DNA of 64,000 nucleotides from JAAZHD01 sp012510895 (GCA_050951465.1 JBMNJC010000021.1:48928-112927); one strand, 5' to 3'. Positions 46,392 to 55,816 are shown, counted from the first letter of the stretch. Numbers and translations are program-made. Notes: generated by a model from the sequence alone, not told the origin.

Positions 46392-48029
46392 TTAATATGC
46401 ATACCCCTTTTCCTTTATTAGTTCGGCAACGCTGTCGGCATATTTTTCGCACTGTTTTTTATCACTGCATTCAACCATAATACGGATAACAGGTTCAGTT
46501 CCGCTCTCCCGCAGGAATATGCGTCCCTCATCCCCGATTTTTCTTGTTATATCCTCCACCTTTGCCTTGACATCCGGATCCGCTGTTACCTCAGGCTTGT
46601 TGTGAACGCGCACGTTTTTAAGCACCTGGGGCAGCATTTTAACAGGAGCGGCCAGCTTGCTTAAGGGGGTTTTTTTATCCAGAATTTCTTCCATTATCAT
46701 AATTGCCGTAAGAATTCCGTCCCCCATGGTGGCATATTTTCGTATAATAATATGCCCGGACTGTTCTCCGCCAAGCTGGTATCCGTATTTATCCATCATC
46801 TCACGGACATACTTGTCCCCGGAAACAGTCGTAACAGAATCAATGCCCTCTTCCTTTAATGCCTTATAAAGTCCGGTGTTGGACATATTGGTTGTGACAA
46901 TTGTGTTCTTTTCAAGACTGCTGTGGTCCTTTAAGCGTTTTGCCAGTATGTATAATATATGGTCGCCGTTTACCACATTGCCCTTTTCGTCCACCGCTAT
47001 GCAGCGGTCTGCATCTCCGTCAAAGGCAAAGCCCGCATCAAGATTATTTTCCCTTACATAACTGCGCAGCGCGTCTATGTGGGTCGAACCTGCTTCCCGG
47101 TTTATATTCATTCCGTCCGGCTCTGCATTAATAACATACAATCTCGCTCCTAAGGCCTCGAATATGGAAGGTGCTATCATCCAGGCAGCACCATTGGCGC
47201 AGTCAAGCCCGATACGCATCTCACGATACGAATGAGAAGCGGTCGAAATCAGGTATCCCATATAACGGTTACGGCCGGAATAATAATCTATAACCGCTCC
47301 AATGCGTTCCTTGGTCGCGTAGGGAAGGTCTTCGTTTATGCCGAGAGGCTCCATATTTCCGTCAAGATATGCCTCGATATAGGAAAGCACCGTGTCGTCC
47401 ATTTTATCCCCGCAGCGGTTAACCAGTTTTATACCGTTATCAGAGAATACATTATGAGAAGCGGAAATCATAACGCCGCAGTCAAACTGTTCGCTTCTTG
47501 TCACAAAGGAAACACTGGGGGTTGTGGTAACATGCAGGAGATAAGCATCTGCCCCGGAAGCGGTAATGCCGGCAGCAATGGAATACTCAAGCATATAGCT
47601 GGAGCGCCGTGTGTCCTTGCCTATTACTATGCGCGGGCGGTAGTGACGATCACGGCAGCCTGAGAGTATATTTCCATAATACCATCCTAAAAATCTGCCT
47701 ATTTTAAATGCCTGCTCAGCGCTTAAGTCCGTATTTGCTTCTCCTCTGAAGCCGTCAGTACCGAAATATTTATGCTTTCCGTTCCCTGTTATCTTTGCAA
47801 TATCCTCATCGGGCCTTGGTTTATGTATAACACGATCATCTCTTATAAAATCATCGGCGCTTACATCGAATAGATCGCACATCATTATAATCTTGTCAAT
47901 ATGAGGATATGACTGATTAAGTTCCCACTTGGAAACAGACTGCCGCGATACCTTTAAGGTTTCTGCAAGCTGCTCCTGGGACATGCCTGTAAAATTCCTT
48001 AGGTTTACTATTTTTTCTCCAATTGTCAT
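46392..48029 (-). CDS. glmM: XRE helix-turn-helix fused to phosphoglucosamine mutase
   Basis: 545 residues, about 95 longer than normal GlmM. Residues 1-65 are a complete XRE-type HTH (MTIGEKIVNLRNFTGMSQEQ; VSRQSVSKWELNQSYPHIDK); a 20-residue linker leads to a full GlmM: KYFGTDGFRGEAN, catalytic serine loop GVMISASHNVFSDNGIK, metal loop FAFDGDADRCIAV, sugar loop GGEQSGHI, and phosphate loop RESGTEPVIRIMVE. It interconverts GlcN-6-P and GlcN-1-P for cell-wall synthesis. The HTH suggests that it also binds DNA, perhaps controlling transcription according to amino-sugar supply. The fusion is in a single open frame with a good ribosome binding site (GGAGGGACG), so it is not a run-on artefact. Confidence 0.93.
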   Translation of the reverse strand: MTIGEKIVNLRNFTGMSQEQLAETLKVSRQSVSKWELNQSYPHIDKIIMMCDLFDVSADDFIRDDRVIHKPRPDEDIAKITGNGKHKYFGTDGFRGEANTDLSAEQAFKIGRFLGWYYGNILSGCRDRHYRPRIVIGKDTRRSSYMLEYSIAAGITASGADAYLLHVTTTPSVSFVTRSEQFDCGVMISASHNVFSDNGIKLVNRCGDKMDDTVLSYIEAYLDGNMEPLGINEDLPYATKERIGAVIDYYSGRNRYMGYLISTASHSYREMRIGLDCANGAAWMIAPSIFEALGARLYVINAEPDGMNINREAGSTHIDALRSYVRENNLDAGFAFDGDADRCIAVDEKGNVVNGDHILYILAKRLKDHSSLEKNTIVTTNMSNTGLYKALKEEGIDSVTTVSGDKYVREMMDKYGYQLGGEQSGHIIIRKYATMGDGILTAIMIMEEILDKKTPLSKLAAPVKMLPQVLKNVRVHNKPEVTADPDVKAKVEDITRKIGDEGRIFLRESGTEPVIRIMVECSDKKQCEKYADSVAELIKEKGYAY

Positions 48030-48482
48030 GACGTCCCTCCGGTTTTTGTATTTTTATTTATTAAAGTCCGCTATTACATCCTATAGATTTTAATAATGCT
48101 TTCTTTTATATATGCACTTATTATATTATCCTATTCATAGTTTTCAATAAACTTATATTATCATTTTCCCGCAACTATATGTAGCATGGCTAAAAAGAGC
48201 CGGCAGGAAACAATGAAAAACAATAGATACAGACAAGAAATAATGCCTCTAATATGCCTTTCCACCAATGGTTGCGTAATGTGTTTACAAATAAATGAGA
48301 TTAATTATACCTCGTAAGATTTGAATACATATATGAATAAAAAAAGCCCTTCTTTATAAAAGGGTCTCACTTTATTGATATGTTTTATAAAAATTTTTCC
48401 TTTACATGCTCAGATATCGTTTTTTATCGAGAAATGGCGCCATTAGGCTGATTGCTTTTATGCCGTCTTTTTGAAACGCTTT
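48030..48482. other. Intergenic region
   Basis: A/T-rich sequence between the divergently read XRE-GlmM promoter side and the flavodoxin end. The only clear element is a hairpin at about 48341-48365 (CCCTTTTATAAAGAAGGG on the minus strand, then CTTTTTTT), probably the flavodoxin gene's terminator. I see no gene. Confidence 0.6.
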
Positions 48483-49007
48483 TCATTTAATCTTATCTTT
48501 GAGGATTGCAACTGCACGCTTTGTTAGATTTTCAGCATCCTGCTCAGTCAGCCGGTATTCGCTTAGAGTTTGAGCAGTTGGTTTCGGTTCAGGAGGCAGA
48601 AGGTCTGTTATGTGAGGGTCTATAACTGCTGCCGCTTCCATGCCCGCTTTTCGTTTGAGTGTATCGGCCAGGCCGGAATTATTATTCATGCCTCCGCCGC
48701 TTATCGAAACAAATGCATATTTCTGCGGATGTTTTCTTAATTGCTTAAAATACTGCCGCAGCGGAAATGCAGGCTGCCCCATCCATACAGGCGCAACAAA
48801 AATAATAAAATCATATGATGACATTACCTGCGGTTCGGGATATGTCTGCGGTGTCCTTCCGAAAATAAGATCTGCCGCTATTGTGCCGAATGTGCGTTTC
48901 TTCGGTTCAGATATGCTGATATGTTCCAATTTAAGTTCCTCGGCAATGCGCTTTGCCAAAGCTTCGTTATTGCTGGTAAGTGAATAGGACATAACTAACG
49001 TTTTCAT
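48483..49007 (-). CDS. Flavodoxin-like protein
   Basis: 174 residues from ATG 49007 (AGGAG upstream; the GTG at 49016 lies too near). The N-terminal phosphate-binding loop (SYSLTSNNEALAKRI) and second FMN loop (FIIFVAPVWMGQPAFPLRQY) are those of long-chain flavodoxin/NADPH-dependent FMN proteins. The glycine-rich third loop is SISGGGMNNNSG. It probably transfers electrons or acts as a flavodoxin-type reductase in the cytoplasm. The partner is unknown. Confidence 0.88.
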   Translation of the reverse strand: MKTLVMSYSLTSNNEALAKRIAEELKLEHISISEPKKRTFGTIAADLIFGRTPQTYPEPQVMSSYDFIIFVAPVWMGQPAFPLRQYFKQLRKHPQKYAFVSISGGGMNNNSGLADTLKRKAGMEAAAVIDPHITDLLPPEPKPTAQTLSEYRLTEQDAENLTKRAVAILKDKIK

Positions 49008-49222
49008 ATGCTTCACTCCTTTTTGTTTTCGGGCGACTCTCTGTCCATACTTTTAATACACGATGCAGAATATTATACCAGTAAAATTTCATCTATATAT
49101 GCATCTGCGTCAATTTTACAATAAGATAAGACTATGCTCCAGTCAAAACAGTTGAACGAAATAGCTGAAAAAATGTTGTTGTAATCATGATAAGCTCTTT
49201 ATTACAGGCTGATCCAATTTGC

Positions 49223-50476
49223 TTATCTTGTATTTATATTTATAACCCTTGCGTTCAGCTTGGACCAGACAATTTTCTGCGTGCTGTAAATGCCGTAATA
49301 GCCGGACAGCATATAGCTTATTGCACAAGCCAGTGCAAAAAATTCTACTCCCTGACCGCTGAAAACCTCTATGGCAAGCATAAGTGAAGCAACCGGGCAG
49401 TTAACCACTCCGCAGAACATCGCTATCATCCCGATTGCTGCCGAAAAGCCATTATTAAGCCCCAGGATGCCTCCGGCAATACATCCGAAGGTTGCGCCGA
49501 TAAAGAAAGTCGGAACAATTTCTCCTCCTTTGTAGCCGGATTCAATGGTAACCGCAGTAAATATAATTTTCAGTATAAAGGCATATGCAACAGCTTGTCC
49601 TCGTATTGCTCTTTTAATTACATCCATGCCGGCTCCATTATAGTCCCTTGTGCCGCAGGCCAGGGTAAGGATTATTATAAAGACTCCGCCTGCCGCAATT
49701 CTTATGTATTCATTCTTGAACAGTCTTTTAAGAAGCTTCCCTGTTTCCTTCATGGTGATACAGAATACTATGCTGAGTACTGCGCATAAAGCGGCCAGTG
49801 TCCCTGCCATGACCATGTTTAAAACGGACATATCAGGTACAGTTTTGAGAATAAACTGTACAGGCTGGGCTCCAAACCTGCCTGAAATGCCGGAAGCAGT
49901 AAAAGCTGCAACCATGCAAGGTATGAAGCTCGAATAATGCATTATTCCAATGCTGGAAACCTCCATTGCGAAGATGGCTGCAGTAATCGGGGTTCCAAAA
50001 AGCGCAGCAAATAGGGCGCTCATTCCGCACATGATTACGATCTTCATATCATTTTTATCAAGCTTAAAAAGCCTTCCAATCAGGGAGCCTATGCTTCCTC
50101 CCAGCTGAAGCGCCGCCCCTTCCCTGCCTGCAGAACCTCCAAAAAGATGGGTTAAAACTGTGCTCACAAAAATAACCGGTGCCACAGATGCCGGGACTAT
50201 GCTGTTTGTATGTATAGACTCAAGCACATGGTCGGTACCCTTCCCTTGCATGCGGGAAAGCTTGTACAATGCTGCTATGATTATGCCTCCAATCGGAAGA
50301 AGCCATAGTGTAAAGCTGTTTTCCGCCCTGAACTCTGCCGCCCTTTCTACACAAATGTGGAACAGCAATCCTGCTGCTCCTCCTGTTCCGCCTATTAAAG
50401 CTGATATTATAACCCACTTGATAAATGCTGTTATGAACTTTTCCGCTATAGCTGCTTTATCTTTCAGGCTGTTCAC
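49223..50476 (-). CDS. ClC-family chloride (or fluoride) channel/antiporter
   Basis: 417 residues from GTG 50476 (AAGGGAG upstream). About ten membrane segments; selectivity/gating motif HLFGGSAGREGAALQLGGSI contains the gating Glu of GREG. The first filter motif, usually GSGIP, reads GKGTDHVL instead, and the later GTPITAAIFAMEV and SGYKGGEIVPTFFIGATFG motifs are typical. The altered filter means that anion selectivity is uncertain: Cl-/H+ exchange is the default, but some bacterial ClCs export fluoride. No fluoride riboswitch was seen in the 170 bp upstream. Confidence 0.9.
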   Translation of the reverse strand: MNSLKDKAAIAEKFITAFIKWVIISALIGGTGGAAGLLFHICVERAAEFRAENSFTLWLLPIGGIIIAALYKLSRMQGKGTDHVLESIHTNSIVPASVAPVIFVSTVLTHLFGGSAGREGAALQLGGSIGSLIGRLFKLDKNDMKIVIMCGMSALFAALFGTPITAAIFAMEVSSIGIMHYSSFIPCMVAAFTASGISGRFGAQPVQFILKTVPDMSVLNMVMAGTLAALCAVLSIVFCITMKETGKLLKRLFKNEYIRIAAGGVFIIILTLACGTRDYNGAGMDVIKRAIRGQAVAYAFILKIIFTAVTIESGYKGGEIVPTFFIGATFGCIAGGILGLNNGFSAAIGMIAMFCGVVNCPVASLMLAIEVFSGQGVEFFALACAISYMLSGYYGIYSTQKIVWSKLNARVININTR

Positions 50477-50644
50477 AAGTAAGACTCCCTTATGCCATTC
50501 CTTCAATAGCAGGCTTAATACTTTTTATTTAAATGCACTACATAATTATATAACATTTTTTATGTTGGAGCATTATTTTCCCTTTATTATTTCTTGCTGA
50601 TTTTTGGGACTGCCTTATAGTATCCCTCATGTTATTCAGTTTAT

Positions 50645-51430
50645 TTATCTCTTTCTCAGTTCAGCCATAGCTGCATAATGCAAAACATTGAACTCATTTG
50701 GCGCAATACATTCCAGCATATCTATATGCTCTTTCTCCCACTTATTTATATCATCCTCCGACAAAGATGCTCCAATACATCTGCAGGCTTTTATTCTTCC
50801 GTTCCAGCTTTCTTTAGTAAAGGGTATATATAAGTCAAATTCTTCACGATAAGTTAATTCAAAATAATCACTATAACATGCAGGGATGTTAATTGGACGT
50901 CTTGTTGCCCCGGCACCGCTCCAATGAGGATTATATTTCAAAACGAGTTTTTCACTTTCGTATGCAATTTTATCCTCCAACGGCAGCCAAGCCATATACA
51001 AAACAAGTAAATGTCCTCCAGGTTTTAACATCCGGTAAAGATTGCTTGCAATCCGCTCATGAGCAAAATAAAAGAAGCATTGACATGCAGTTATAACATC
51101 AAATGTACTGTCTTTAAAATCAAGTTCCTCTGTTGAAACAGAATAGTACTCTATATTTTTGCCGGCTGATAATTCTCTTGCCTTATCAATTTGATCATCT
51201 GAAATATCTATGCCTATCCAATCAGCGCCATATTTATACATATTTCTGGGAAGAACACCTGTACCCGTTCCTAAATCTAATACTCTTTGACCTTTTATAC
51301 ATAGATTTCTATCAGTAATCTTTTTATAAAATTCTTCAGGATATACATCTCTATATTTTGCATAATCATCAGATGTTCGTCCCCAGTTAAAAGCCCTGCC
51401 ATTATCTATTTTCGGATTAATGATATTCAA
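50645..51430 (-). CDS. Class I SAM-dependent methyltransferase
   Basis: 261 residues from TTG 51430 (GAAGGTG upstream). Motif I LDLGTGTGVLPRNMYKYG, motif II WIGIDISDDQIDKA and post-motif DVITACQCFFYFAHERIASN give the Methyltransf_11/25 fold. The substrate is not evident; similarity is to small-molecule/quinone-type or tRNA-type methylases. It is monocistronic and lies upstream of xylB's 3' end with no obvious link. Confidence 0.88.
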   Translation of the reverse strand: MNIINPKIDNGRAFNWGRTSDDYAKYRDVYPEEFYKKITDRNLCIKGQRVLDLGTGTGVLPRNMYKYGADWIGIDISDDQIDKARELSAGKNIEYYSVSTEELDFKDSTFDVITACQCFFYFAHERIASNLYRMLKPGGHLLVLYMAWLPLEDKIAYESEKLVLKYNPHWSGAGATRRPINIPACYSDYFELTYREEFDLYIPFTKESWNGRIKACRCIGASLSEDDINKWEKEHIDMLECIAPNEFNVLHYAAMAELRKR

Positions 51431-51490
51431 TTTTTATCACCTTCTTTAGGGCTGTAATAAAAACTCAGTGCTAAAGATCAGACAATTTTA

Positions 51491-52969
51491 TTATTTTATT
51501 TGTTTATACAGCGCCTTAACAGATGGATAAATATACCTAAATTTTTCATATCTTTCGGCGTAAAGCGATGTAAGTTTTGTGTCAGGCTGTATCGTTTCTT
51601 TGATATTTACAAGCTCTTTTGCACATTTTTTTGCACTTTCAAATTTCCCGCTACCGACCATGGCCAGCATTGCTGAACCATATCCAGGGCCTTCTTCCGT
51701 ATTAGGAATGCTAAGCTCAATACCGAGCACGTTTGCTAGTATCCGCCTCCAAAGGCTTGATCTGGCGCCTCCTCCGCAAAGTGAGCTGTTTGAAACCAAA
51801 ACACAAAGTTCTTCTATAACATCAAGATTGTCTTTGATTGCAAATGCGACGCCTTCGAGGACAGCAAGATACATCTGCGGACTTGTAGTATTGGGGCGGA
51901 GTCCGATAAATAGTCCAGTTGCGTCTGTATCGTTGATGGGACTTCTCTCCCCCATCAGGTAGGGCAGGAAAAACACCTCATTCCTTCCCAGCAGTTCCTC
52001 GTCAATCTCAGCCTCTATCAAACCATAGTCTCTTGTATTGAGCACTCCTTCGCAAAACCATTTACTGCACAACGCCGCAGAAAGGATACACCCCATAAGA
52101 TGGTATCCGCCATCCGCATGACAAAATGAATGTATAGCTTTTGTAACATCACCTGTAAAGTGATCGCTTGATGCAAAAATAGTTCCTGATGTACCGAGGG
52201 ATATATTGCATCTCCCCTCACCTACCGTACCGGTTCCCACGGCCGCTGCAGCATTATCTCCGGCGCCTGCCACAACAACAACATCTCTGCTGATTCCAAA
52301 TTTGTCCGCCGTCTCAGGCAATATTCTGCCAACCACTTCATAACTTTCATAAAGACAAGGCATTTGAGTCTCTCTTACGCTGCATAACTTAAGCATCTCA
52401 GATGACCATTTCCTGTTTTTCACATCCAGCAGCAGCGTTCCCGAAGCATCGGAAAAATCTGTGCTGTGAATTCCAGTGAGCCGATAATTCACATAGTCTT
52501 TGGGAAGCATGATCTTATTAATTTTAGCGAAGTTTTCAGGTTCATTTTCCTTAAGCCATAACAGCTTTGGAGCCGTGAAACCGGCAAAGGCAATATTCCC
52601 TGTATGCTCAAACAGCTTTTCTTTACCAATGCAGTTATTAAGGTATTCAGTCTGCAACGCTGTCCTTCCGTCATTCCAGAGAATTGCGGGACGAATAATG
52701 TTGTCCCGGTCATCCAGAATAACCAATCCGTGCATCTGTCCCGCAACGCCTATGCCCCTAATGCTTTTTCCTTCACCGTCTTCAACCAGTTCCGGAATCG
52801 CGCTGGATACAGCCTCCCACCAGTCTTGCGGATTCTGCTCACTCCAGCCTGAGTTCGGGTAAAACACAGGATACTCTCGCGTCACAATCTTTTTTATATT
52901 CCCAAATCCGTCAACAAGCATGAGCTTTACAGATGATGTTCCAAGATCAATTCCGATATAATATTCCAT
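51491..52969 (-). CDS. xylB: Xylulokinase
   Basis: 492 residues, FGGY family. ATP site YYIGIDLGTSSVKLMLVD, substrate region GVAGQMHGLVILDD, and IAFAGFTAPKLLWLKENEPE are of the xylulokinase group; the C-terminal FGGY signature is GGGARSSLWRRILANVLGI. It phosphorylates D-xylulose after xylose isomerase, feeding the pentose phosphate pathway. No xylA or xylR is in the window. The IS256-type element begins 21 bp upstream of the start codon, so the native promoter has been separated from the gene and expression may now depend on the element's edge. Confidence 0.95.
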   Translation of the reverse strand: MEYYIGIDLGTSSVKLMLVDGFGNIKKIVTREYPVFYPNSGWSEQNPQDWWEAVSSAIPELVEDGEGKSIRGIGVAGQMHGLVILDDRDNIIRPAILWNDGRTALQTEYLNNCIGKEKLFEHTGNIAFAGFTAPKLLWLKENEPENFAKINKIMLPKDYVNYRLTGIHSTDFSDASGTLLLDVKNRKWSSEMLKLCSVRETQMPCLYESYEVVGRILPETADKFGISRDVVVVAGAGDNAAAAVGTGTVGEGRCNISLGTSGTIFASSDHFTGDVTKAIHSFCHADGGYHLMGCILSAALCSKWFCEGVLNTRDYGLIEAEIDEELLGRNEVFFLPYLMGERSPINDTDATGLFIGLRPNTTSPQMYLAVLEGVAFAIKDNLDVIEELCVLVSNSSLCGGGARSSLWRRILANVLGIELSIPNTEEGPGYGSAMLAMVGSGKFESAKKCAKELVNIKETIQPDTKLTSLYAERYEKFRYIYPSVKALYKQIK

Positions 52970-53057
52970 AATATGACCCCTTTGGTAGTCAAGTCCATAT
53001 TTATGTGTAATTTCCTCGGCAACATTTTTGTAAGCCTACGGTCTAGGCTTAATATAA

Positions 53058-53277
53058 GCGTTTATGCCGCGAAAGCCGGGTTGATCCGGTGAGAGGGCCG
53101 CATGGTAGGCTAAATGGCCTGGCAGCTCCCAAACATAAGGCAATCTTAATAAGGGCACCCGGTAGCATAAGTCGCCCATAAAACCTATGATAAGTAGACG
53201 TAACAGGGGGCCTGCCCGTGGTGCCGGAAGCCATGCGGCCAGAGGCTCACTGTCAACCCGGACCGTGGAATAAATGC
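53058..53277 (+). ncRNA. Putative structured RNA inside the IS256-type element
   Basis: Nested helices close this region: GCGTTTAT (53058-53065) with ATAAATGC (53270-53277); CCGGGTTGA (53076-53084) with TCAACCCGG (53253-53261); GGCCGCATGG (53096-53105) with CCATGCGGCC (53231-53240); GGCAGCTCCC (53121-53130) with GGGGG-C-CTGCC (53206-53216). A 7-bp hairpin (AAGCCTA/TAGGCTT, 53032-53050) precedes it. Two G-U pairs make the fold better on the plus strand, opposite to the transposase. It ends five bases before the transposase stop codon. There is no ORF inside. The design resembles mobile-element RNAs such as HEARO/omegaRNA, but I cannot confirm family membership. Confidence 0.55.
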
Positions 53278-53281
53278 GTCA

Positions 53282-54490
53282 TTAAGCGGCAGCTGTATCT
53301 TTCGGACCTTTTTTCATAGCTTGATAATACAGGTCCATGTCAAAGTATTTGCGCCCCGTTTGCCATTTTTCATCCTGCTCCATCAGCAGGGCGCCCATTA
53401 ACCGTATTACTGACGCTTCATTGGGAAATATACGTATAACACGCTCCCGGCGCCTTACTTCCTGGTTAAGCCGCTCTACACCATTGGTGGTGCGTAGTCG
53501 CTTTCGATACTTTAATGGAATCGCCAGGACCGCAGTAATATCATCAAAGGTTTCGTCTAACAGGGTAGCAGCCTTTGGTGCCTTTGTTTCATATTTATCT
53601 ATGATCTGGTCTTTCACTTTCCTAGCACTATCCAGATCAACGGCTTCATATAGCTTCCGAAGGTCTTCTTTGATTTCTGATTGCAGCGCTTTGGGAGCAT
53701 TATCCAGCATGTTCCTTGAAAAATGGGTTTGGCATCTCTGCCAGGTTGCACCTTGAAAATGCCTTCTGACAGCGTTAACAAGGCCCTTGTGGTTATCAGA
53801 GGTAATCAGGTGGACATCTTTTAGTCCCCTTTCTTTGAGGGATAAAAAGAATTCTCCCCAACTGCTTTCGCTTTCTGTGTTAGACACCTGAAAACCTATA
53901 ATTTCACGGTAACCTTGTTCATTGATACCCACAGCAATAAGGAGCCCCTTAGACTTCACACGGCCATCTTCCCGAACCTTTAAATATAGAGCATCTACTA
54001 TGAGGAAGGGGTAATGGCTCTCTAACGGCCTTGTCTTAAAGGCATAGACTACGGGGTCGAGCCTCTTACAAAGGGCAGATACAGTGGACTTTGAAAACTT
54101 CTTGCCACAGAGTTCCTCTGTAATATTTTCTATCTTACGGGTTGAAACGCCGTTAACCACCATCTCCATCATTGCAAGTAACAAAGCCTGTTCGCTGCGC
54201 TGGTAACGCTCAAAAAGTTCGGTGCTAAACTCCCCATACCGGTGGCGGGGGATGCGCAAGTTCAGCGTTCCCACTCGGGTAACAAGCTCCCGATCATAAT
54301 AGCCATTGCGCTGGCCTTTACGCTTATCGGTCCTCTCGTAGGGCTCGGCACAAAGTTGTTCAGCGGATTGGCACTTTAGAACTTCATTAAATATTTTTTC
54401 AAGGAGCTTTTCAATTGCTTTGTCACGATTATTGTTTAGAAAAAGTCCGTGCAATTCTTCTTCGGTTAGTGTAATATTGAACTGAGCCAT
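53282..54490 (-). CDS. IS256-family (Mutator-type) transposase
   Basis: 402 residues, full length, starting MAQFNITLTEEELHG behind AGGAGGAAAG. The DDE catalytic residues can be placed in FLIVDALYLKVRE, HLITSDNHKGL (with the SDNHKG signature) and near RTTNGVERLNQEVRRR. Zinc/His motif WQRCQTHFSRNML is conserved. It cuts and pastes or copies the element via a circle intermediate. The frame is intact, so the element may be active. Confidence 0.95.
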   Translation of the reverse strand: MAQFNITLTEEELHGLFLNNNRDKAIEKLLEKIFNEVLKCQSAEQLCAEPYERTDKRKGQRNGYYDRELVTRVGTLNLRIPRHRYGEFSTELFERYQRSEQALLLAMMEMVVNGVSTRKIENITEELCGKKFSKSTVSALCKRLDPVVYAFKTRPLESHYPFLIVDALYLKVREDGRVKSKGLLIAVGINEQGYREIIGFQVSNTESESSWGEFFLSLKERGLKDVHLITSDNHKGLVNAVRRHFQGATWQRCQTHFSRNMLDNAPKALQSEIKEDLRKLYEAVDLDSARKVKDQIIDKYETKAPKAATLLDETFDDITAVLAIPLKYRKRLRTTNGVERLNQEVRRRERVIRIFPNEASVIRLMGALLMEQDEKWQTGRKYFDMDLYYQAMKKGPKDTAAA

Positions 54491-54610
54491 GGGTTCTTTC
54501 CTCCTCGGTTTTGTATTTGTTCACACCTATATTATAACCGAGGAAACGAGTCTGTGGCTCACTATCCTTTTACACAATTATACGGACTTAATCAGTGCTA
54601 TCATTTTTAT

Positions 54611-55627
54611 CTATACTGACGGATTTGAATACATAATTACTGTGTTTAAACCTGATGCTGAAGTCAGCTTAAGTTCACCATACAAACAAATAGGTAATTG
54701 CCTATTATCTTTAAACCTCCTGTCGGGGCCTCCAGACTTATTAACATATTTCCATGTTTGTCCAACTATTTGCGAATCGCTCGGAACACCTTCACTTTCA
54801 ATAAAACGAGTTGTGTTTGATGAACTTGTAATATCTTTATAATTAAGTGCACCCACCTTGCTACCTTGTATTATAATCAATTTGTCAGGTAAAAAAAGTA
54901 TCGTTTCTTTCCCGGTTTTGAAAGATGCCACTTTTAAATTTGCTTTAAATGGAAACAGAGCTTTTGTGGTAGCCTTACATGCTGTTCTTTTTACTGTATT
55001 GCTTGCTCCCGCAGCATATTTTTTATCAATCACTTTGCTGTCTTGCATTATTCTCCAAACTTTATTGCATTCGACAATTTTTATTATAGGGTTCATTCTT
55101 TCATCAACAGTGGATTGCTGTTCAGGTTCTATACTATATTCCAAATCAATCGTTCCTTTTATGCGAACAAAGATTTTCAGAAGCAAAAATGCAACAGTAA
55201 ATATAAGCAAAACCGGAAAGCCAATTCCTAAAATGAACGTCACCCAAAAACCAATGTTTGCAAATTTGTCCAATTTAAGTACTTTGCTTGCCATTGCCAA
55301 CATATCTTCTAATCCTTCAGACACCATCTCATTAGCAACATTGTTTACTATATTTTGAGTATCATAATGGTTATTGTCAATTGCAGGCACTTGTTGGAGT
55401 GAAGCATGGTTAACTCCTCTGTTTGATTTTGCACTATTGTTCTTCCCTGTTTCGTGCACATAAGAAATTCCAGTGCCAGGAATAGATGCTGTTCTTCGTA
55501 TGGTTCCTTTTGCCGTTTTAGTTATTCGATAGCCTTTAACACCCCAACTATAACCTACTCCTGATTTACTTAGATTAATCCTGAAACCTCCACCTAAATT
55601 AATACTTTTCCTATATCTAAGACCCAC
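54611..55627 (-). CDS. DUF4236-domain membrane protein
   Basis: 338 residues. The N-terminus is the DUF4236 module (MGLRYRKSINLGGGFRINLS; SGVGYSWGVKGYRITKTAKG; SIPGTGISYV). After a linker, one or two membrane helices (FWVTFILGIGFPVLLIFTVA; FLLLKIFV) lead to a C-terminal soluble domain with a Cys-containing TCKATTK and a PH-like strand set (ETILFLPDKLIIIQG). The function is unknown. The stop codon lies 21 bp from the right end of the IS256-type element, so the last residues may have been replaced by the insertion. Confidence 0.8.
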   Translation of the reverse strand: MGLRYRKSINLGGGFRINLSKSGVGYSWGVKGYRITKTAKGTIRRTASIPGTGISYVHETGKNNSAKSNRGVNHASLQQVPAIDNNHYDTQNIVNNVANEMVSEGLEDMLAMASKVLKLDKFANIGFWVTFILGIGFPVLLIFTVAFLLLKIFVRIKGTIDLEYSIEPEQQSTVDERMNPIIKIVECNKVWRIMQDSKVIDKKYAAGASNTVKRTACKATTKALFPFKANLKVASFKTGKETILFLPDKLIIIQGSKVGALNYKDITSSSNTTRFIESEGVPSDSQIVGQTWKYVNKSGGPDRRFKDNRQLPICLYGELKLTSASGLNTVIMYSNPSV

Positions 55628-55816
55628 TTTATTTCCTCCTCATTGCTTAATATTAATATATATTATATCAAAAATCTGTAATAGCATTGCAATGCATAGA
55701 GCCAACTTATGGTAAGATTTAAAGACATAGGTTGCATTAACCACACTCAATTAAACGGTAAAATAACAGTTCTATGCTATAAGATTGAATTTTTTCATAT
55801 GCCCCCAAAATCCAAA

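Larger units (their letters stand above)
52991..54589 (-). mobile_element. IS256-family insertion sequence with unusually long non-coding end
   Basis: Imperfect 20-bp terminal inverted repeats: AAGTCCATATTTATGTGTAA (52991-53010) and, on the opposite strand, AAGTCCGTATAATTGTGTAA (54570-54589), 16 of 20 identical. The transposase fills 53282-54490. About 290 bp lies between the left repeat and the transposase stop, far more than usual for IS256 elements, and holds the structured region described separately. I see no matching 8-9 bp target duplication in the flanks, so one end may have recombined. Confidence 0.85.

Noticed and set aside
49090..49222. tRNA or riboswitch near the ClC gene
   Set aside because: No cloverleaf, no CCA-type end and no fluoride-riboswitch-like hairpin pattern found; plain A/T-rich sequence. 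No tRNA or rRNA gene was recognised in the window.
54489..54842. 117-codon plus-strand ORF starting inside the IS right end
   Set aside because: It is antisense to the conserved DUF4236 gene and crosses the IS boundary; treated as a shadow.
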